DNA of 64,000 bases from Gordionus sp. m RMFG-2023 (GCF_954871325.1 NC_088775.1:49825561-49889560), one strand, 5' to 3'; positions 44,700 through 56,778 are shown, numbered from the stretch's first letter. The notes: generated from the letters alone by a model not told the origin. Translations and numbers: made by a program.

Positions 44700-46915
44700 A
44701 AAAATGATAATGAAAAATTGTTGGCTGTGGAAAATATTTGGGCACCTGACAAATGCTATAAATTTCCATTGTCTTTGGATAAAAATAACATTTCAAACAT
44801 CGTGGCTTAACAAATATAAGTGGCTTGCTTATTCAGCTAATGAAAAGGGAGCTTTTTGTAAAGTGTGCGTCATTTTTTCAACAAGATATGCTGGACCCGG
44901 GTTACAAAAACTCAAAACATTGGTAAGTCAAGTAAATACAAGATGGAAAGATGCTCTTGAAAATTTTAATTATCATTGAGATATCTGATGCTTTAAAAGC
45001 CATCTCTATGAATCAAAAGATATCAATATCTAATGTATTGAATAAAAAAAAAATTTGATATTGTTACAACCAACAGAGCCAGAATAATTATAATAATTGA
45101 TGCAATCATTTGGCTAGGGAGGCAGGGCTTAGCATCAAGATCTCATAGAGTATCAGCTGGCCCCTTAACACTTTCATCTTCTCATAATGAAGGGAATTTT
45201 AAGGAATTGCTGAAACTTTTATGCAACAATAATGATAATTATATAAAGCTTTTTGAAAGCTCGGCTAAAAATGCCACCTACCTTAGTCCATGCATTCAAA
45301 ATGAAATAATATCCATATGCAATAAGTTTATATTGAAAGAAATTTCTACAAAAGTGAAAGCATCACCATTTTTTAGTGTTCTGGGGGGATGAGACATCGG
45401 ATGTTGGTAACATAGAGCAATTATCCATAGCAATAAGGTTTATTGATATGGAATCAGGTCATTATAATGAAGGAACTCTTTGTTCAATTTATTGATTTAC
45501 ATGACACTAAATCAGAGACGATAGCCAAAGAAATTTTAGCATCCATTCAAGATCTAGATTTAAATTAAATCTAATGAGAGGCCAGGGATATGATGGAGCT
45601 CCCTCAATGAGTGGTCATGTTAAGGGAGTGCAGTCAAGAATTAGAGAGCTTTATAGCACCGCTTTATATGTTCACTGCAGCTCACATTGCCTAAATTTGA
45701 TGATATCCAAGGCATGTGAAATTCGAGACATCCGGAACAGTTTACGTAAAATTTTTTTTAATTTAATTGGAATTTATTAGATTTTACTATGTATTATAGA
45801 TATCCTTTTATAATTTAATATATTTTTCAATCGTCGGTTTGTGACTTTTTCACACCACCCAAAAGAGACAGTTATTTATCCGAACATTTGATGATATTGA
45901 TTCAAATAATCCAAAAAAAAAACTAAAAAGATTTTGCCCAACTAGGTTTATCGAAAGACAACAATCAGTGAGACTCTTCATAGAAAGTTATTTTTGCAGC
46001 ACTTGAATCCTACGTATCCAGCAAAGAAAAGGATTCCTCAGATGCTGAAAATTTTTTACAGGCGATTACGAAGCCACAATTTTTAATATCAATTCAATGT
46101 GTATATTTTTAATTTAATTATACTTATGATTTTAGCAAAATACTTCAAAAAATTAATTTGGATTTAAGAGAGGTTATGAATAGGGCAAAGGATATTGTTG
46201 AAATATTAACAAATATCAGAGAAAATGTGGATGAAAATTTCATGATATTTACAAGAAAGTAAAGGAGATCGCTAATTTGTTTGGGATTGAAATTTTTAAA
46301 CCTAGAGTAGTTTCTAGACAGTCAAATCGCTTAAATATTGATGCCTCTTCGATTGAGGATTTTTATAAAATAAATATTTTTATTCCCCTTATTGACACAT
46401 TTTTATTTCAATTAAAAGAAAGATTTATTAGTCATAATTTTATTTTAAAAAGTTTTTATTTTCTTCTGCCGGTTGAGTCTGAATTGTTGATTACACATGA
46501 AACGCGAGAGGATATTAAGAAAATCTCAGAGTTTTATTCTGATGATTTATCAGGATCATATGATAAGTTACTTTGTGATGTCGAATTTTGGTATAAAAAT
46601 CTTGACAGAATAGAGTACTCTTTGAGACCTAAAAATGCTTTGCAGGCTCTTTCCATGTGTATTTGCACTTTAGATTCCCTGCCAAATATCAAAACATTAC
46701 TTTTTATTTTAGCTACTTTACCGATTAGTACCTGCACCAATGAAAGGTCTTTTTCAACTTTGAAAAGGTTAAAAACCTATTTAAGAAATAGCACCGGTGA
46801 AAACCGTTTAAATGGATTAGCCCTTTTAAATATTTATAAGGAGATTATTCTAGATAAAAATTTGATTCTAGATGAATTAGCCAAATCTCAGAGAAAAGTA
46901 GACCTCTCTTTATAA
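44700..46915 (+). pseudogene. hAT-E transposase, near full length (TTF finger, DUF4371, dimerisation)
   Basis: Blocks in order: WLNKYKWLAYSANEKGAFCK and VCVIFSTRYAGPGLQKLKT (TTF finger); ATYLSPCIQNEIISICNKFI and SPFFSVLGG.DETSDVGNIEQ (DUF4371 with DETSD); RGQGYDGAPSMSGHVKGVQS; YVHCSSHCLNLMISKACE; LTNIRENVDENF; then an open run of 212 codons (46277-46915) from FGIEIFKPRVVSRQSNRLNI to LFILATLPISTCTNERSFST and LKRLKTYLRNSTGENRLNGL (hAT dimerisation). Every usual domain is present, which makes it the most complete protein of the window, but stops and shifts occur (for example after VLGG). It is related to hAT-A. Confidence 0.9.
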
Positions 46916-46916
46916 A

Positions 46917-48515
46917 TTCAAATCTATGATTATCATATTTTCTTAATTATAAAATTTTTATATGCAAAACTTAATTATAATGGATTCTTAGTCATAATAT
47001 TTATGTATTTTTAATAAAAGTATTGCTTTTGCAATAAGAAATATTTATAGATTATTTTGTATTAATTATAATTGTTAAATTATATTTTTTAAAATACCGT
47101 ACAAGAATTACTTATATTTTATTGAATTATATATTTTTTAAATATAGTTATTTACAATAAATTTTTAATATAATAATCTACATAAAAATTTCTACATTTT
47201 GAAATTTATTTTATTGTATATTATCATTAAAATAAATGCATAGTTAAATAAAGAGATTTTATTTATACTACTAAAATTTAAAAAAGAATTATTTTTAACA
47301 CTCAATCAGGCATATTGAGTGATCTTAAAAAATGTAAGGTTCGGGGAGCAAATTTTTTTCTTTCTAAACTATATGGATTAATTTACAATTGACTAAACAT
47401 AGATTAAATTTTTAGAATAATGTTTTCAGTGTTCAGTCGCTTATTAATCATAAATTTAGCCAAAATTATTACTAACATTTTTTTTATACATGCTTGTTAC
47501 TATAGTGATTAGACACTAATAAAGCACATAATATTGCCAATATTTAAAAGTAGAGTTAGGGGGCTTCGCACCCCAAAAATTCAATGCATTTTTTCAATAA
47601 CGCTATAAATTTATTTTTTATAGGCTTTCTTGGAAGTTTTTTCAATGGCCATTGAAGCTTGGATGTATAATTGTAGAAAGAACATATTGATTTTCATATA
47701 AATATGTTCAAATCTTTAAAAAAATAAAATATATTGATAGTGATAGGTTTAATACCTTTTATTAATCCCATTTAATACTGTGTCTCTATCAATGGCTGTC
47801 CATATTTTAAGCAGTTTATTGGGGTCAAATAGCCTAAATGCATTTTTTCTTAAATTTAATGATTTTACTTAGTTATATTATATAAAATAAAATAATTAAT
47901 ATACAATCAAATGTCGTTTTAAATTGAAATTTGAAGATTTTGAAACTGATATTATACTTTTTGGGGACATTTCATTCGGTAAGTATTGAATTAGTTCCTT
48001 CTATATAGGATGTTACTATAAAATATTTATCATATTTGGGCCATGGTAATGCCAATTCATCTGATTTTAAATTTTCAGAATCAGATGATGATGAATAATA
48101 ATATCCATGTTTATGCTAATCTATTAAATTAAAATATAAACAATAATATTCTAATTAATAAACATTAATTTGCTAATCGTGTGACACAGTTTATTTTAAG
48201 CCTTTTATTTATATAGATAATACAATACAAATTGATACTATAAAAAATTTGTGTAAATAATATTTGAGAATATACTATATTAATTAATAATAAAATAAAT
48301 GATATAATATACTATAATGATATAAAAAAAACAAACAAGAATATTATTATTAATTGGAAAATATATTTGTAACGGTGTTATAAAAAGTATTGAGGTTAAG
48401 AAGGATCATCTTGTGGAAAGAGACTGCCTATGAAGCTAATATAATTAGCCTTGTGTATTGCAATGGCGAGCCTTTGTCTTAAGAAGAAGAAGTTATCTTT
48501 AAATAACTATAACAC
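46917..48515. other. AT-rich stretch, no gene recognised
   Basis: Downstream of the hAT-E transposase. A G-rich patch near 47550-47575 (TAGGGGGCTTCGCACCCC) could be an element end. Around 48040-48110 the plus strand reads GHGNANSSDFKFSESDDDE before a stop, which resembles an acidic protein C-terminus. I could not assign it. Confidence 0.4.
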
Positions 48516-48519
48516 AAAC

Positions 48520-49180
48520 TTCTTTATATCTTATCTACTATGAATGCTACCTTTATAAATCTTTTTTTTAAATTTTAGATCTTATATTCCTATACAATTT
48601 TCTATCATAATCTTATCAATATACAAAAATTAGTTAGAAATTTAAATGAGCTACCGTAAAATAATTTTTCTTTTTCAACCTACAACTTTAAAAATAATTC
48701 TAAATCTCTTTCTTCTCCAAATTTAATTTTAAACGATAAATTTTCTTCTTTTGTTTTTCCCAATACTTTAAATTTTAATTATAATTCTTGATTTTTATTA
48801 AACTATTTTTCTTACTTCTTTATTTTTCGAATTTTCGCCTTAGAATGCAGTTTGACAACCCTTCTTGTTCCCATGTAACCATTGCCTTAGACTGAATGTT
48901 GAAGTTGCCCAGGTACACATCCACGCATCAGCACCATTGTAAAAAATGAATGTCCCTTAAAGAAAAATAATTAAATATATATAATCATAACTTTTTTGCA
49001 TAATTATAAATAAAATAATAATAATTATATAGTGAAAACATAATAAAATTAAAGTTAAAAAATGAAATTTTAAAAGAAAAATTAAAAAGAAAGAGATTCA
49101 AAATTAAATTATACGCGAAAAATAAGAAAATGAACAACTTCAATTGTTAAACTTTTTGTAATAAAATATTACAACAATAA
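48520..49180 (+). repeat. Second copy of the 31990-32740 composite repeat
   Basis: 48520-48960 matches 31990-32445 (GAGCTACCGTAAAA, CTTCTTGTTCCCATGTAACC and others). 48960-49180 resembles the A-rich start of the direct repeats at 28.4 and 32.5 kb (ATAATAAAATTAAA, AAAGAAAAATTAAAA). No protein was recognised. Confidence 0.65.
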
Positions 49181-50879
49181 TTACATTTTAAATTTCGATA
49201 ATAGTCAATCCGCACCTATTATTATTTTTAATAAAGTTTTTTAAATAATACACCAACTTGCGGATTTACTATTATTGAAATATTTAATTATTATTATTTT
49301 TAATATAATTATATTAAAGGATTTAATATTTATTATGAGATAAAAGAAATACAAATATATTCATTTATTATTGAATTGATCCTCACATTAAGTTGCATAT
49401 CAAAATTTTGTTTAATAAATGGAGTATAATTATTTTTAAAATCATGTCAACATTATCTATAACTTGACCATATGTTTTTATTAGTTTATCTTTAATTTAG
49501 ATTTAAGAATTTTGATTTCCCAGGTAAAGAAGACCTGAAGAATTTTTTTCTCCAAATATGGTTTTCCATTTTACAGAACCTTACCAGGTTACTAAATATA
49601 ATTCTTAATGGACCCCTTCCACCACCTATCATTCCTATTCTCTTTGGTGCCCGGCTTATAGCCCTCAAAAAAAGGACGGAGGTATTCGCCCAATTGCTGT
49701 TGGGTCGTTCTTCCGAGATCATTTTTACGAATAAAGGAATCCCTTTCTTCATTCCTGTCGCAACTTTAACTAGGCTTTGGTGTTCCTGGAGGCTCTAAAA
49801 TTTCCGCTCGCCTTGCTCATTTAACTATAGCTAACAGTATACCAGATGACGTGGTCCTAAAACTGGATTTCAACAATGCATTTAATACAATAAAACGCCA
49901 ACCCTCTCCCCTCTTTTGCAGCCAATATCCCGAATACTCTACTTACATCCTCCAAGCTATTCGAGCCATAATTTATTAAAATTCAATACCAATATAATCG
50001 AATCTCAAGAGGGAATTCAACAAGGAGACCCCTTAGGCCCAGCCCTCTTTTGCAATGGGATCCACAAGATAATCCAGGAAATTTAATCTAAATCTAACCT
50101 TACCTTAAATTCCTGGTATCTTGATGACGGCATTGTCTCGGGCAACCTCTCCACAATCACATCCCTCCCCCTTATCATTGAGAATAACAGAACTATCTCT
50201 CAACCTCCCCAAATGTGAGATTTGCTTCCTAAATCTAGTTTCTATCCCTTCAGACATGGCATATCACGTCATCAACAGAGACGAGATGACACATCTTGGA
50301 TCATCCATAGGAGGTGAAAAGGCCATTGAAACATCTTTAAACAAATCCCTTAACAATTTATCCAAATCAGTGTTGTTAAAATAGCGCGCTACTTTTTTCA
50401 GCAGCGGTAGCTTTAGCTGGCTACTTTTTTTAGAAAATAACGATAGCCGTATCTCGCTACTTTCAATTTTACATATTAAATACATCTAAAAAATATTTTT
50501 TATTAAATCTAAAATTATAATCCTTTTATTTAATTTAATTTAATTTTGAAATTTAAATTTATATTTAAAAATATTATAAATCTAGTTATTAAAAATGTCT
50601 GAGATTGTTGAAGATAGCGAAATTTCTTTGGAAAATGAGAAAAATATAGATTATCCTTTCTATAATATTAATATATAGTATTAATATAAAATTCAAAATT
50701 AATATATTATTAATTACCTTGTGTATAATAATTATATTTTTAAATCTTTATTTACCAAAATTTAATGCTATTTTAATATTTTTTTATAAATGAATCTAAA
50801 TCTCAGATAAATTTAAATTCTGAAAATTAAAAAGGTATTCTTCTTTTTTTATAAATACAATCGCTTTATATAAATTAGA

Positions 50880-51325
50880 TTTCCAGATCTGTATGATGAT
50901 GATAATGTAATAGCTGCTATCGTTCATCCTAGTTTCAAGTTAAATTGGCCATACAATAATTTAACTGAATCTAAAGGGCAACTTGATAGGCTGATGGTAA
51001 CGTTAAAAAATGCCATGCCTAACCACGATACTAATACTATAGCAAGATCGAAACCGCTACCTTCCATAGATGATTTTTTTGAAAAAATAATAATAATATT
51101 ATTGAATCTCTAGATGCTTTTTTTAAATCTAAAAATAATCATTTAAATATTTTTATAATTTTTTTCATATAAAAAGTGTGTTTATTAAATTTAATACTGC
51201 GTTGCGCTCAAGTGCTAGTGATGAACGATTATTTAGTATCCCAAAGCTTATACTTCTGATCATCGCTCTAGATTTGGGGATGACACTACCGAAATGTTAT
51301 TATTATTAAAGTGCAATAATAAATA
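50880..51325 (+). pseudogene. hAT-D1 transposase, C-terminal remnant
   Basis: The plus strand reads FPDLYDDDNVIAAIVHPSFK, then LNWPYNNLTESKGQLDRLMV, and, after shifts, NTALRSSASDERLFS with DHRSRFGDDTTEMLLLLKCN and NK. The last part is the dimerisation block of BED/Ac-type hATs (usual form: N..LPSSA..ERLFS.....R..L.D...E.L..LK.N). The AAxxHPxFK block just before it is the usual spacer region. Catalytic blocks between the start and this remnant are absent. Confidence 0.8.
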
Positions 51326-51340
51326 AATTATATATATATG

Positions 51341-51768
51341 TCGTAATTTTTAAAGGGATCATGACTATCCGGGATCTTCACGGGATTTAAAGGGATCCCT
51401 TTAAAATTTCAATTTTTTAAAGGATAAAGAACTATACGGTATTATCACTGGGGCAGAGATTGACCTCCAGTTGAATAAATCTTTTGATTAGCTATCGAAT
51501 GATACCCTATACAATACATATCTTATATCATAAGGCCAAAAAAAACAAAATTGAAAATTAAAAAGGCAATGAAACTCGTGGAAAACGTTTTTAAAATAAG
51601 ATTCCTCTTTATCACGATTAAAACCCCCAAACATCACTCTTGTGCTTGCCACAATCTTAATTTAGTGTATTATCATTCCTTAATTATCAACCCTAATTTT
51701 TTAGTTATCCCTTTAAATCCCGTTAAGATCCCGGATAGTCATGATCCCTTTAAAAATTACGACATATA
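51341..51768. mobile_element. Palindromic MITE with ~57-bp inverted ends inside hAT-D1
   Basis: The left end GTCGTAATTTTTAAAGGGAT, followed by CATGACTATCCGGGATC and ACGGGATTTAAAGGGAT, is mirrored at the right end (ATCCCTTTAAATCCCGT ... ATTACGAC). Flanks are ATATATAT on both sides, so a TA or TATA target is likely, but its exact length cannot be judged in this low-complexity site. The interior (~300 bp) is not coding. It lies just after the transposase stop of hAT-D1. Confidence 0.8.
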
Positions 51769-53334
51769 TATATGTAACAAATTATAGTCATGTTTTTTAT
51801 ACCAATATTTTATTTGTGGAAATAAAGTTACGTAAAAAATATTTAAAAAAAAATCAAAATAGCGTAAAAAGTAGCAATAACGAGCTACTCATTTGAAAAC
51901 GATAGCGGTAGCGCACTACTTTTAAAAGTAGCGTTTAACAACACTGATCCAAATTAAATACATTATTTAATTACCTCCCACCCCATCAATCTTTTTTTTT
52001 AATAAAAAATTATTTCAATATACCTAAAATCCTTTACGCCATGAGATCCTCTCCGATCTTTAAATGCCGCGACTTGGTCATTTCCCGTGAAACGAAAATT
52101 AAGGGTCTTCTTGAAAACTTATATTAAACCTTAAATTTTCCAATTCATCTTAGCTAGGCCACCCTTCCCAGCAAGTCTGGTGGTATTGGTATCCGATCCC
52201 CGATCAACTTTCCCTCTCAGCCTTTATCTCATCTCGTCTTGCTGCTCAATCATCATCGATAATGGAACCACTCCTTTAGATACTGACCTCTCGCAGGCCT
52301 TCACCTTTTGGGATAGCAACTGCTTACCTACCCTTTGTCGTCCAGCTTCCAGCATTTAAAAAGAAAGGGATGCTCCTCTGATCGCCCGTTCCATTGAATA
52401 TCCTATTTCGAACAGGCCCTTTGAGGACAATCCCCATTTCCAATCTTAGCCTCCTCTTGACTGGCGAACCCATAGCTCTCCGCCTTGGCTGTAATGCTCT
52501 GGTTCATCGACTGATCTCCTCGAATCGAAGGCTTACCATCTCTTGCACTACAAGTTCTCCCATGGACGACAACCGCGTCATAAATCTATTAACAACATCC
52601 TAGCTGCTCTTAAAAAGTTAGTATTCCATCCACCCTCGAACCAGTGGGCCTCTCAAACGAAAACACCATACGCCATATCTCTCATTCCCTGGACCAATGG
52701 TCTCCCACTTGCTTGGGACTATACCTGTGTCGATTTTGCCGCCAAGTCCAACCTCTGCCATCGAAAAGACCGAAATCTAAAAAAAACAAATATGCTTGCC
52801 TCACCAACACCGTGTTTATCCCAATCGTTACCAATACCCTAGGCATGTTCGGAAGTGATGCTCTCAATTTCATTAAAACCATAGGAAAAAAATGAGGAAG
52901 ATCTCAGGGGACCCCAATGAAAGATATACCTTTGTCAGCAGATTTCCAGGGAAAAATGCCGGTCAATTTTTTAAGCATTCACTCTTCTCTAGGGTGATTT
53001 GTACCCTTAAAAAAATTTTTTTTTCTTAGTTCTCTCATATATATATTTTTTTTCATATATGCTTATTTGTTTTTTAATATATATTTTTTTAATTATAATT
53101 TGTAAAAGAAAAATTTGTGAAAATTTGTTTTATCGTGAAAAAAAAAAATATATATATATCTAATAATTTAATTTTTATAAGTTATTTATATCATAAGTAA
53201 ATGAATCTTACTCCAATTAATAGAGATATCAAAAATTTTTAACTAAGCATTTGCAGTTTACCTTAGCATTTGCAGTTTACCTAGGAATTTGTAGTTTAAT
53301 CAAACCGCAATAAATAATTTTAATTATCTTATGT

Positions 53335-53565
53335 GAGACTTAATAAAATAATTGAATCCACAAGCCCCCCCCCCCCCCCGGTTTGGGACTTATTGGCGCA
53401 AAATATGAATTTTACTAGAATCAATATTGAGAAAAAAGTAATAAATATTTTAAAAATTTATTAATGTATGAGGTTAGGTTGGGCTATCTCATGGTATTTT
53501 GTAAATTTAAACGCAACAGTTATTTTCGGACCTATGATGATTTTAGCAAAAATTGCGCATACCTG
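53335..53565. repeat. Second copy of the 22690-22920 repeat
   Basis: Same orientation and the same order of shared words, with 18 consecutive C at 53367-53384. Its end lies at, or just before, the left end of TcB. Confidence 0.75.
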
Positions 53566-53691
53566 GTATATTAAATAAGTTTGAAGTGCTTTAAAATACA
53601 AATACCTCATTATGTAATATAAGAAATATTTATTATTTAAACAAAATATTTCTCACAAAACTTTGTAAAAATAATTTTTATAAATTTAAAA

Positions 53692-53990
53692 TGTTTAGTA
53701 GTCTTAGAAATTCCTCTTTATTTAATAATCATAACATTCACACAAATTCATCAACAATATTTGATAATTCCTATTTATCTAATAATTCTTTTTCCATACC
53801 AGCACTTTCGCAATCTGACATAAGTTCTAATTCTACAATAATAAACCTTTCACACTCACGCTAATTGAAACCTAAAAAGAGAATATAATTATTGATAAAG
53901 AGAAAATCGAAATAATAACAAAATTGTTATCATCACCTGAAATGGAAAAAACGTAGATAAAGGACATTGCCAAATATAACAATATGTAAA
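53692..53990 (+). pseudogene. TcB transposase, N-terminal remnant
   Basis: The frame starts MFSSLRNSSLFNNHNIHTNS and runs to IINLSHSR before a stop. In the next frames follow LKPKKRI and IDKEKIEIITKLLSSPEME, then IKDIAKYNNM. The order Ser/Asn-rich leader, KPK(R/K)R, (D)KI(E)..x(K)L, IKDIA matches TcA at 34.0-34.3 kb, so the two elements belong to related families despite different terminal repeats. Confidence 0.7.
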
Positions 53991-53999
53991 TAGCTTCGG

Positions 54000-54500
54000 T
54001 AGGGGAGACCGGGGCTATTTAAGAAACTTTTGATTTAGAAGCCATATAATTGTGAAAATAATACTTTTCACAAAAATAACTATATGAGTGGGAACCCCCA
54101 TCATTAGGAAATAATTTTATTATGCTAGACAATTTTGCCCCAAGCATTTCTCCGAACAAATTTAACGAGAATCATCCTTTGTCCGGATTTGTCCCAAGAT
54201 CGGGTCCCGGACACAATCGGGACGGGATATTTATGAACTAATGTTTATTGGCTTTATTTAAAATCCAAAATTATATAATTAGACTTTATTAATAAAATTT
54301 AACAATACTTTAGGCCCATCATTGACCAAATATTTGATAAGGTTCTAAAAGATACTTTGTACTCGTGCATTTTTAAAATTTTGTTATAATCTTTATTAGT
54401 AATACTAAATTTTCACATTTTAGAAAAATTATAGAAAAATTTGAATGATGAAAACATTTATAGTGTCCGATAATTAGCTCGTCCGGCATATCCCCGGGGG
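54000..54500. other. Possible small insertion within TcB
   Basis: A G/C-richer block begins near GTAGGGGAGACCGGGGCTA and ends near CATATCCCCGGGGGTAGTAT. Inside are TTGTCCCAAGATCGGGTCCC and similar words. The two edges have some inverted resemblance, but no target duplication was found. Confidence 0.35.
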
Positions 54501-54769
54501 TAGTATCTACATAAATGCGATCAGTATCAAATAAATCTTTGTTCAAAATCTTGAAAGTTCAAAGTTGTTTGCAATATCAATTTTAATGTATAGAACATAA
54601 ATAAATTAATTTTAAACATAAAAATCTAGAACACTTTTTTTTATATTTAATTATTAAAAGAGGTTTTTGCATTAAAATTTTTCCAAAGTGGCCGAAGCTA
54701 ATTTTTTTCTTCCACAAATTAACTTTTTATATAAACCTATTTTAGTTATAAATTATAAGCACCAAAGTC

Positions 54770-55858
54770 TAGGCGCGTACACAGCGGGGGGGGGGGGCAA
54801 AGCCAAAAAATGCAGATGCCGGATATATTTTTCAAAAATGTTTTTGTTTAAATTAATTTATATTTGTTAATATTTATTCCTAAATATTTAGTTGCATTTA
54901 TTATCACATTCATCTACTAAGTTATTTTATCAATAAATTCGATTTCAAGTTTTCCGACGTGATATTTACTTATTATTTTCAAATTTTTAGTGACGTAATA
55001 TTTATCTACCATTATCAAATTTCTAGTCAAATAATAATTATTTCTGAAACTCCTTGTCCAACAGGGCGAAAGAAATTGCAAGTTGTCCAACAAGATAGAG
55101 TCTTCACCATCAAGCAGTAACAGCTTTTATGGAGTTAGAAGAGCCGATTATTTGCTATTACTGAAATATCACAATGGCCTGAAAGAAATATTTCCTCAGA
55201 AGCAAGAAAATTAGATATAATACTTATTCCAAATTTTTTTTTTCTCATTAGAATGTATTATTTAATTATACAACTATATGTAATACTTTTCAAAAACATG
55301 ACATTGACTTGATTAAGAAGATGAGAATAGCGGAGAGCATTTCATTAGAACTCAAGGAAAGTAGAGGTGTTTTTTTTAAAAAATTTCGGGCCCGACCTGA
55401 TTATATTTAAAAAATTAAAATAAGGCCGGCAAGGGGGTCGGGCCTGCAGGTCTCTGATAAACATACCAAGAGTACAACTTCTGAAAGTAGATTGAAAGGT
55501 TTGGATCTTTTGAATAATTGAAAAATTAGCTCAATCCCAACGAAGATTGGATTTTACATGTAAATAATAACATACAAAATACAATTATTCCTAAGAAACT
55601 TTTTGTGTATTAATTTATATTTCCAACATTTAAATTTTTTATATATATAAATTTTAAAGGTTCAAAAAATTCAAATTTCTATTTTGGGTCATTTAAGTGA
55701 TTCATATAGTGGTTATATTCACTTTATATTTTATAATTCACATTTATTTTATAGTTTTTTTATACCGCCAATTATCTCCGTTTAATATTTTTTAATTCAC
55801 ATTTATCTTATAGTTTTTTATGTGACGGTTTATACATATATTCCTGCGTACGCACCTG
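54770..55858 (+). mobile_element. hAT-A copy 2, 1089 bp, exact 8-bp TSD
   Basis: The left end TAGGCGCGTACACAGC (then a long G-run) and the right end, reversed, CAGGTGCGTACGCAGG pair imperfectly. CCAAAGTC flanks both sides exactly (54762-54769 and 55859-55866). The interior shares with copy 1 the CAAAGCCAAAAAA leader, MRIAE..SLELKES-type text, TSTTSESRLKGLDLLN-like text and AQSQRRLDFTC near 55550. Most of the transposase is deleted. A further MITE remnant (55363-55456) ends GGCCTGCAGGTCTCTG. Confidence 0.93.
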
Positions 55859-55869
55859 CCAAAGTCAAA

Positions 55870-56170
55870 TAGTTTTTAAATACGAAGCCTGTCCAGATTT
55901 CCCCCATGACCAAAATAGCCTCAGTACACAATTTAGTGGACATCTTATCGATGGCTATAAAAATCGTATTGAATATATTCTGCCATATTCACCTCTACTT
56001 ATTCCTATTGAAAACTTTTTAAGGGTCATGAAAAACATATATAGGTCTATAAATCCAAGGCAAACAATAGTGATTCGTGAGTAATGTTACTTCGATATTA
56101 AATCGGTACGTAGGATTTAACAAACTTTTATAATCATATGCATAATTATATGGTACTTGGTTTTTGAGGA
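55870..56170 (+). pseudogene. TcB transposase, C-terminal catalytic remnant
   Basis: The plus strand reads FSGHLIDGYKNRIEYILPYS, then PLLIPIENFLRVMKNIYRSI. This is the region preceding and including the third catalytic residue (usual form: IEYLPPYSPQLNPIENFW). TcA has IEYLPPYSPQLNPIEK at the same place. The two aspartates upstream are lost or lie in the disrupted region near the hAT insertion. Confidence 0.82.
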
Positions 56171-56778
56171 CAACCAATCAATTAAACGTAATATAAGTTT
56201 ATATCTATTAATATTTTAAATATATTTTTATCTTTTCTCTATTTATGAAAAATAAAAGATGTCAATTTCGGAACACTTAAACTTAACAATAAAACGAGAA
56301 TACAATTTTAAAAAATAAAATTTTTGACAAAATTAAATTATTATATAAATTATTATTCTTACTATTAAAATATGTATTGCATTTTACTTGTAATAGATTA
56401 TATATACAAAATAAAATAGAAAATAAATTTGAAATTTATATTTTCTAAATTTTAAAAATTAATATTTTATTAATTGGTTTGGGATTCGTAAACTAAATTT
56501 TTTTAGAAAGGATGGGTTGTATCTCTTCAAATAAATAATTTTTATATTTCATTCTTCCGATGACTTTATATAGAAAAAAGCAATAGAATCGCAAACGGAA
56601 AAGAATGTTATATTAATTTTTTTACAAAAATTTTATTTTTATAAATTTCTTCAGATTTTTATATTTTTAAAATTAAAATAAGGTTTATAATTTGAAAAAA
56701 ATATTCATTTGAACTATTTTTTTTCCATTACATAAATGAGGTATTTGTATTTTTTAAGCACTTCAAGCCTATTTAATA

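Larger units (their letters stand above)
43633..46916 (+). mobile_element. hAT-E, left end CAGTGGCGTAGACAAGGGGG; right end not located
   Basis: The left end is a typical hAT terminus followed by GGGGTTTGGGGTTGAAAC and CCCCC. It cuts off the tail of LINE-B copy 1. The transposase at 44700-46915 lies downstream on the plus strand. I looked for a matching terminus with an 8-bp copy of CTGCATAT (43625-43632) up to ~49 kb and found none. The right end may be lost or may lie near the G-rich block at 47550. Between 44000 and 44300, ATCATCAAATGAT-type words recur. Confidence 0.65.
50368..51946 (+). mobile_element. hAT-D1, 1579 bp, exact 8-bp TSD
   Basis: The left end is CAGTGTTGTTAAAATAGCGC; the right end, reversed, CAGTGTTGTTAAACGCTAC. 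ATCCAAAT flanks both sides exactly (50360-50367 and 51947-51954). Subterminal regions are rich in TAGCGCGCTAC and GCGGTAGC words. The interior contains a transposase start near 50597 (MSEIVEDSEISLENEKNID) and a C-terminal block, with the middle deleted, plus a small palindromic element. Confidence 0.95.
49492..53030 (+). mobile_element. LINE-B copy 2, split by hAT-D1
   Basis: Upstream of the insertion: ILFGARLIALKKR (fingers), NTNIIESQEGIQQGDPLGPA (motif B), LNSWYLDDGIVSGNLSTI (motif C), TELSLNLPKCEICF and MTHLGSSIGGEKAI. Downstream: LFNYLPPHQS, LPSKSGGIGI and the tail TNTVFIPIVTNTLGMFGSDA with LNFIKTIGKK. hAT-D1 (50368-51946) interrupts at ATCCAAAT, and the LINE reading continues on the other side. 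The 5' end is missing; the 3' end lies near 53030 just past the coding tail. Motif A is hard to read because of shifts near 49850-49900 (LDFNNAFNTIKR-like). Confidence 0.88.
53569..56778 (+). mobile_element. Tc1/mariner-type element TcB, split by hAT-A copy 2
   Basis: The left end TATTAAATAAGTTTGAAGTG continues CTTTAAAATACAAATACCTC. The right end, reversed, is TATTAAATAGGCTTGAAGTG, then CTTAAAAAATACAAATACCT. TA flanks both sides (53567-53568 and 56779-56780). Inverted ends are ~50 bp. The interior has an N-terminal transposase piece at 53700, an unrelated G/C-richer stretch (54000-54500) and the C-terminal piece at 55880-56165. A hAT (54770-55858) interrupts it. Net length without the hAT is ~2.1 kb. 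Confidence 0.88.

Noticed and set aside
46534-46740. Minus-strand open frame inside the hAT-E transposase
   Set aside because: Antisense shadow of the open dimerisation region.
52394-52882. Overlapping open frames in three registers as separate genes
   Set aside because: They are fragments and shadows of the LINE-B copy 2 C-terminal region, which is G/C-richer and hence has few stops.
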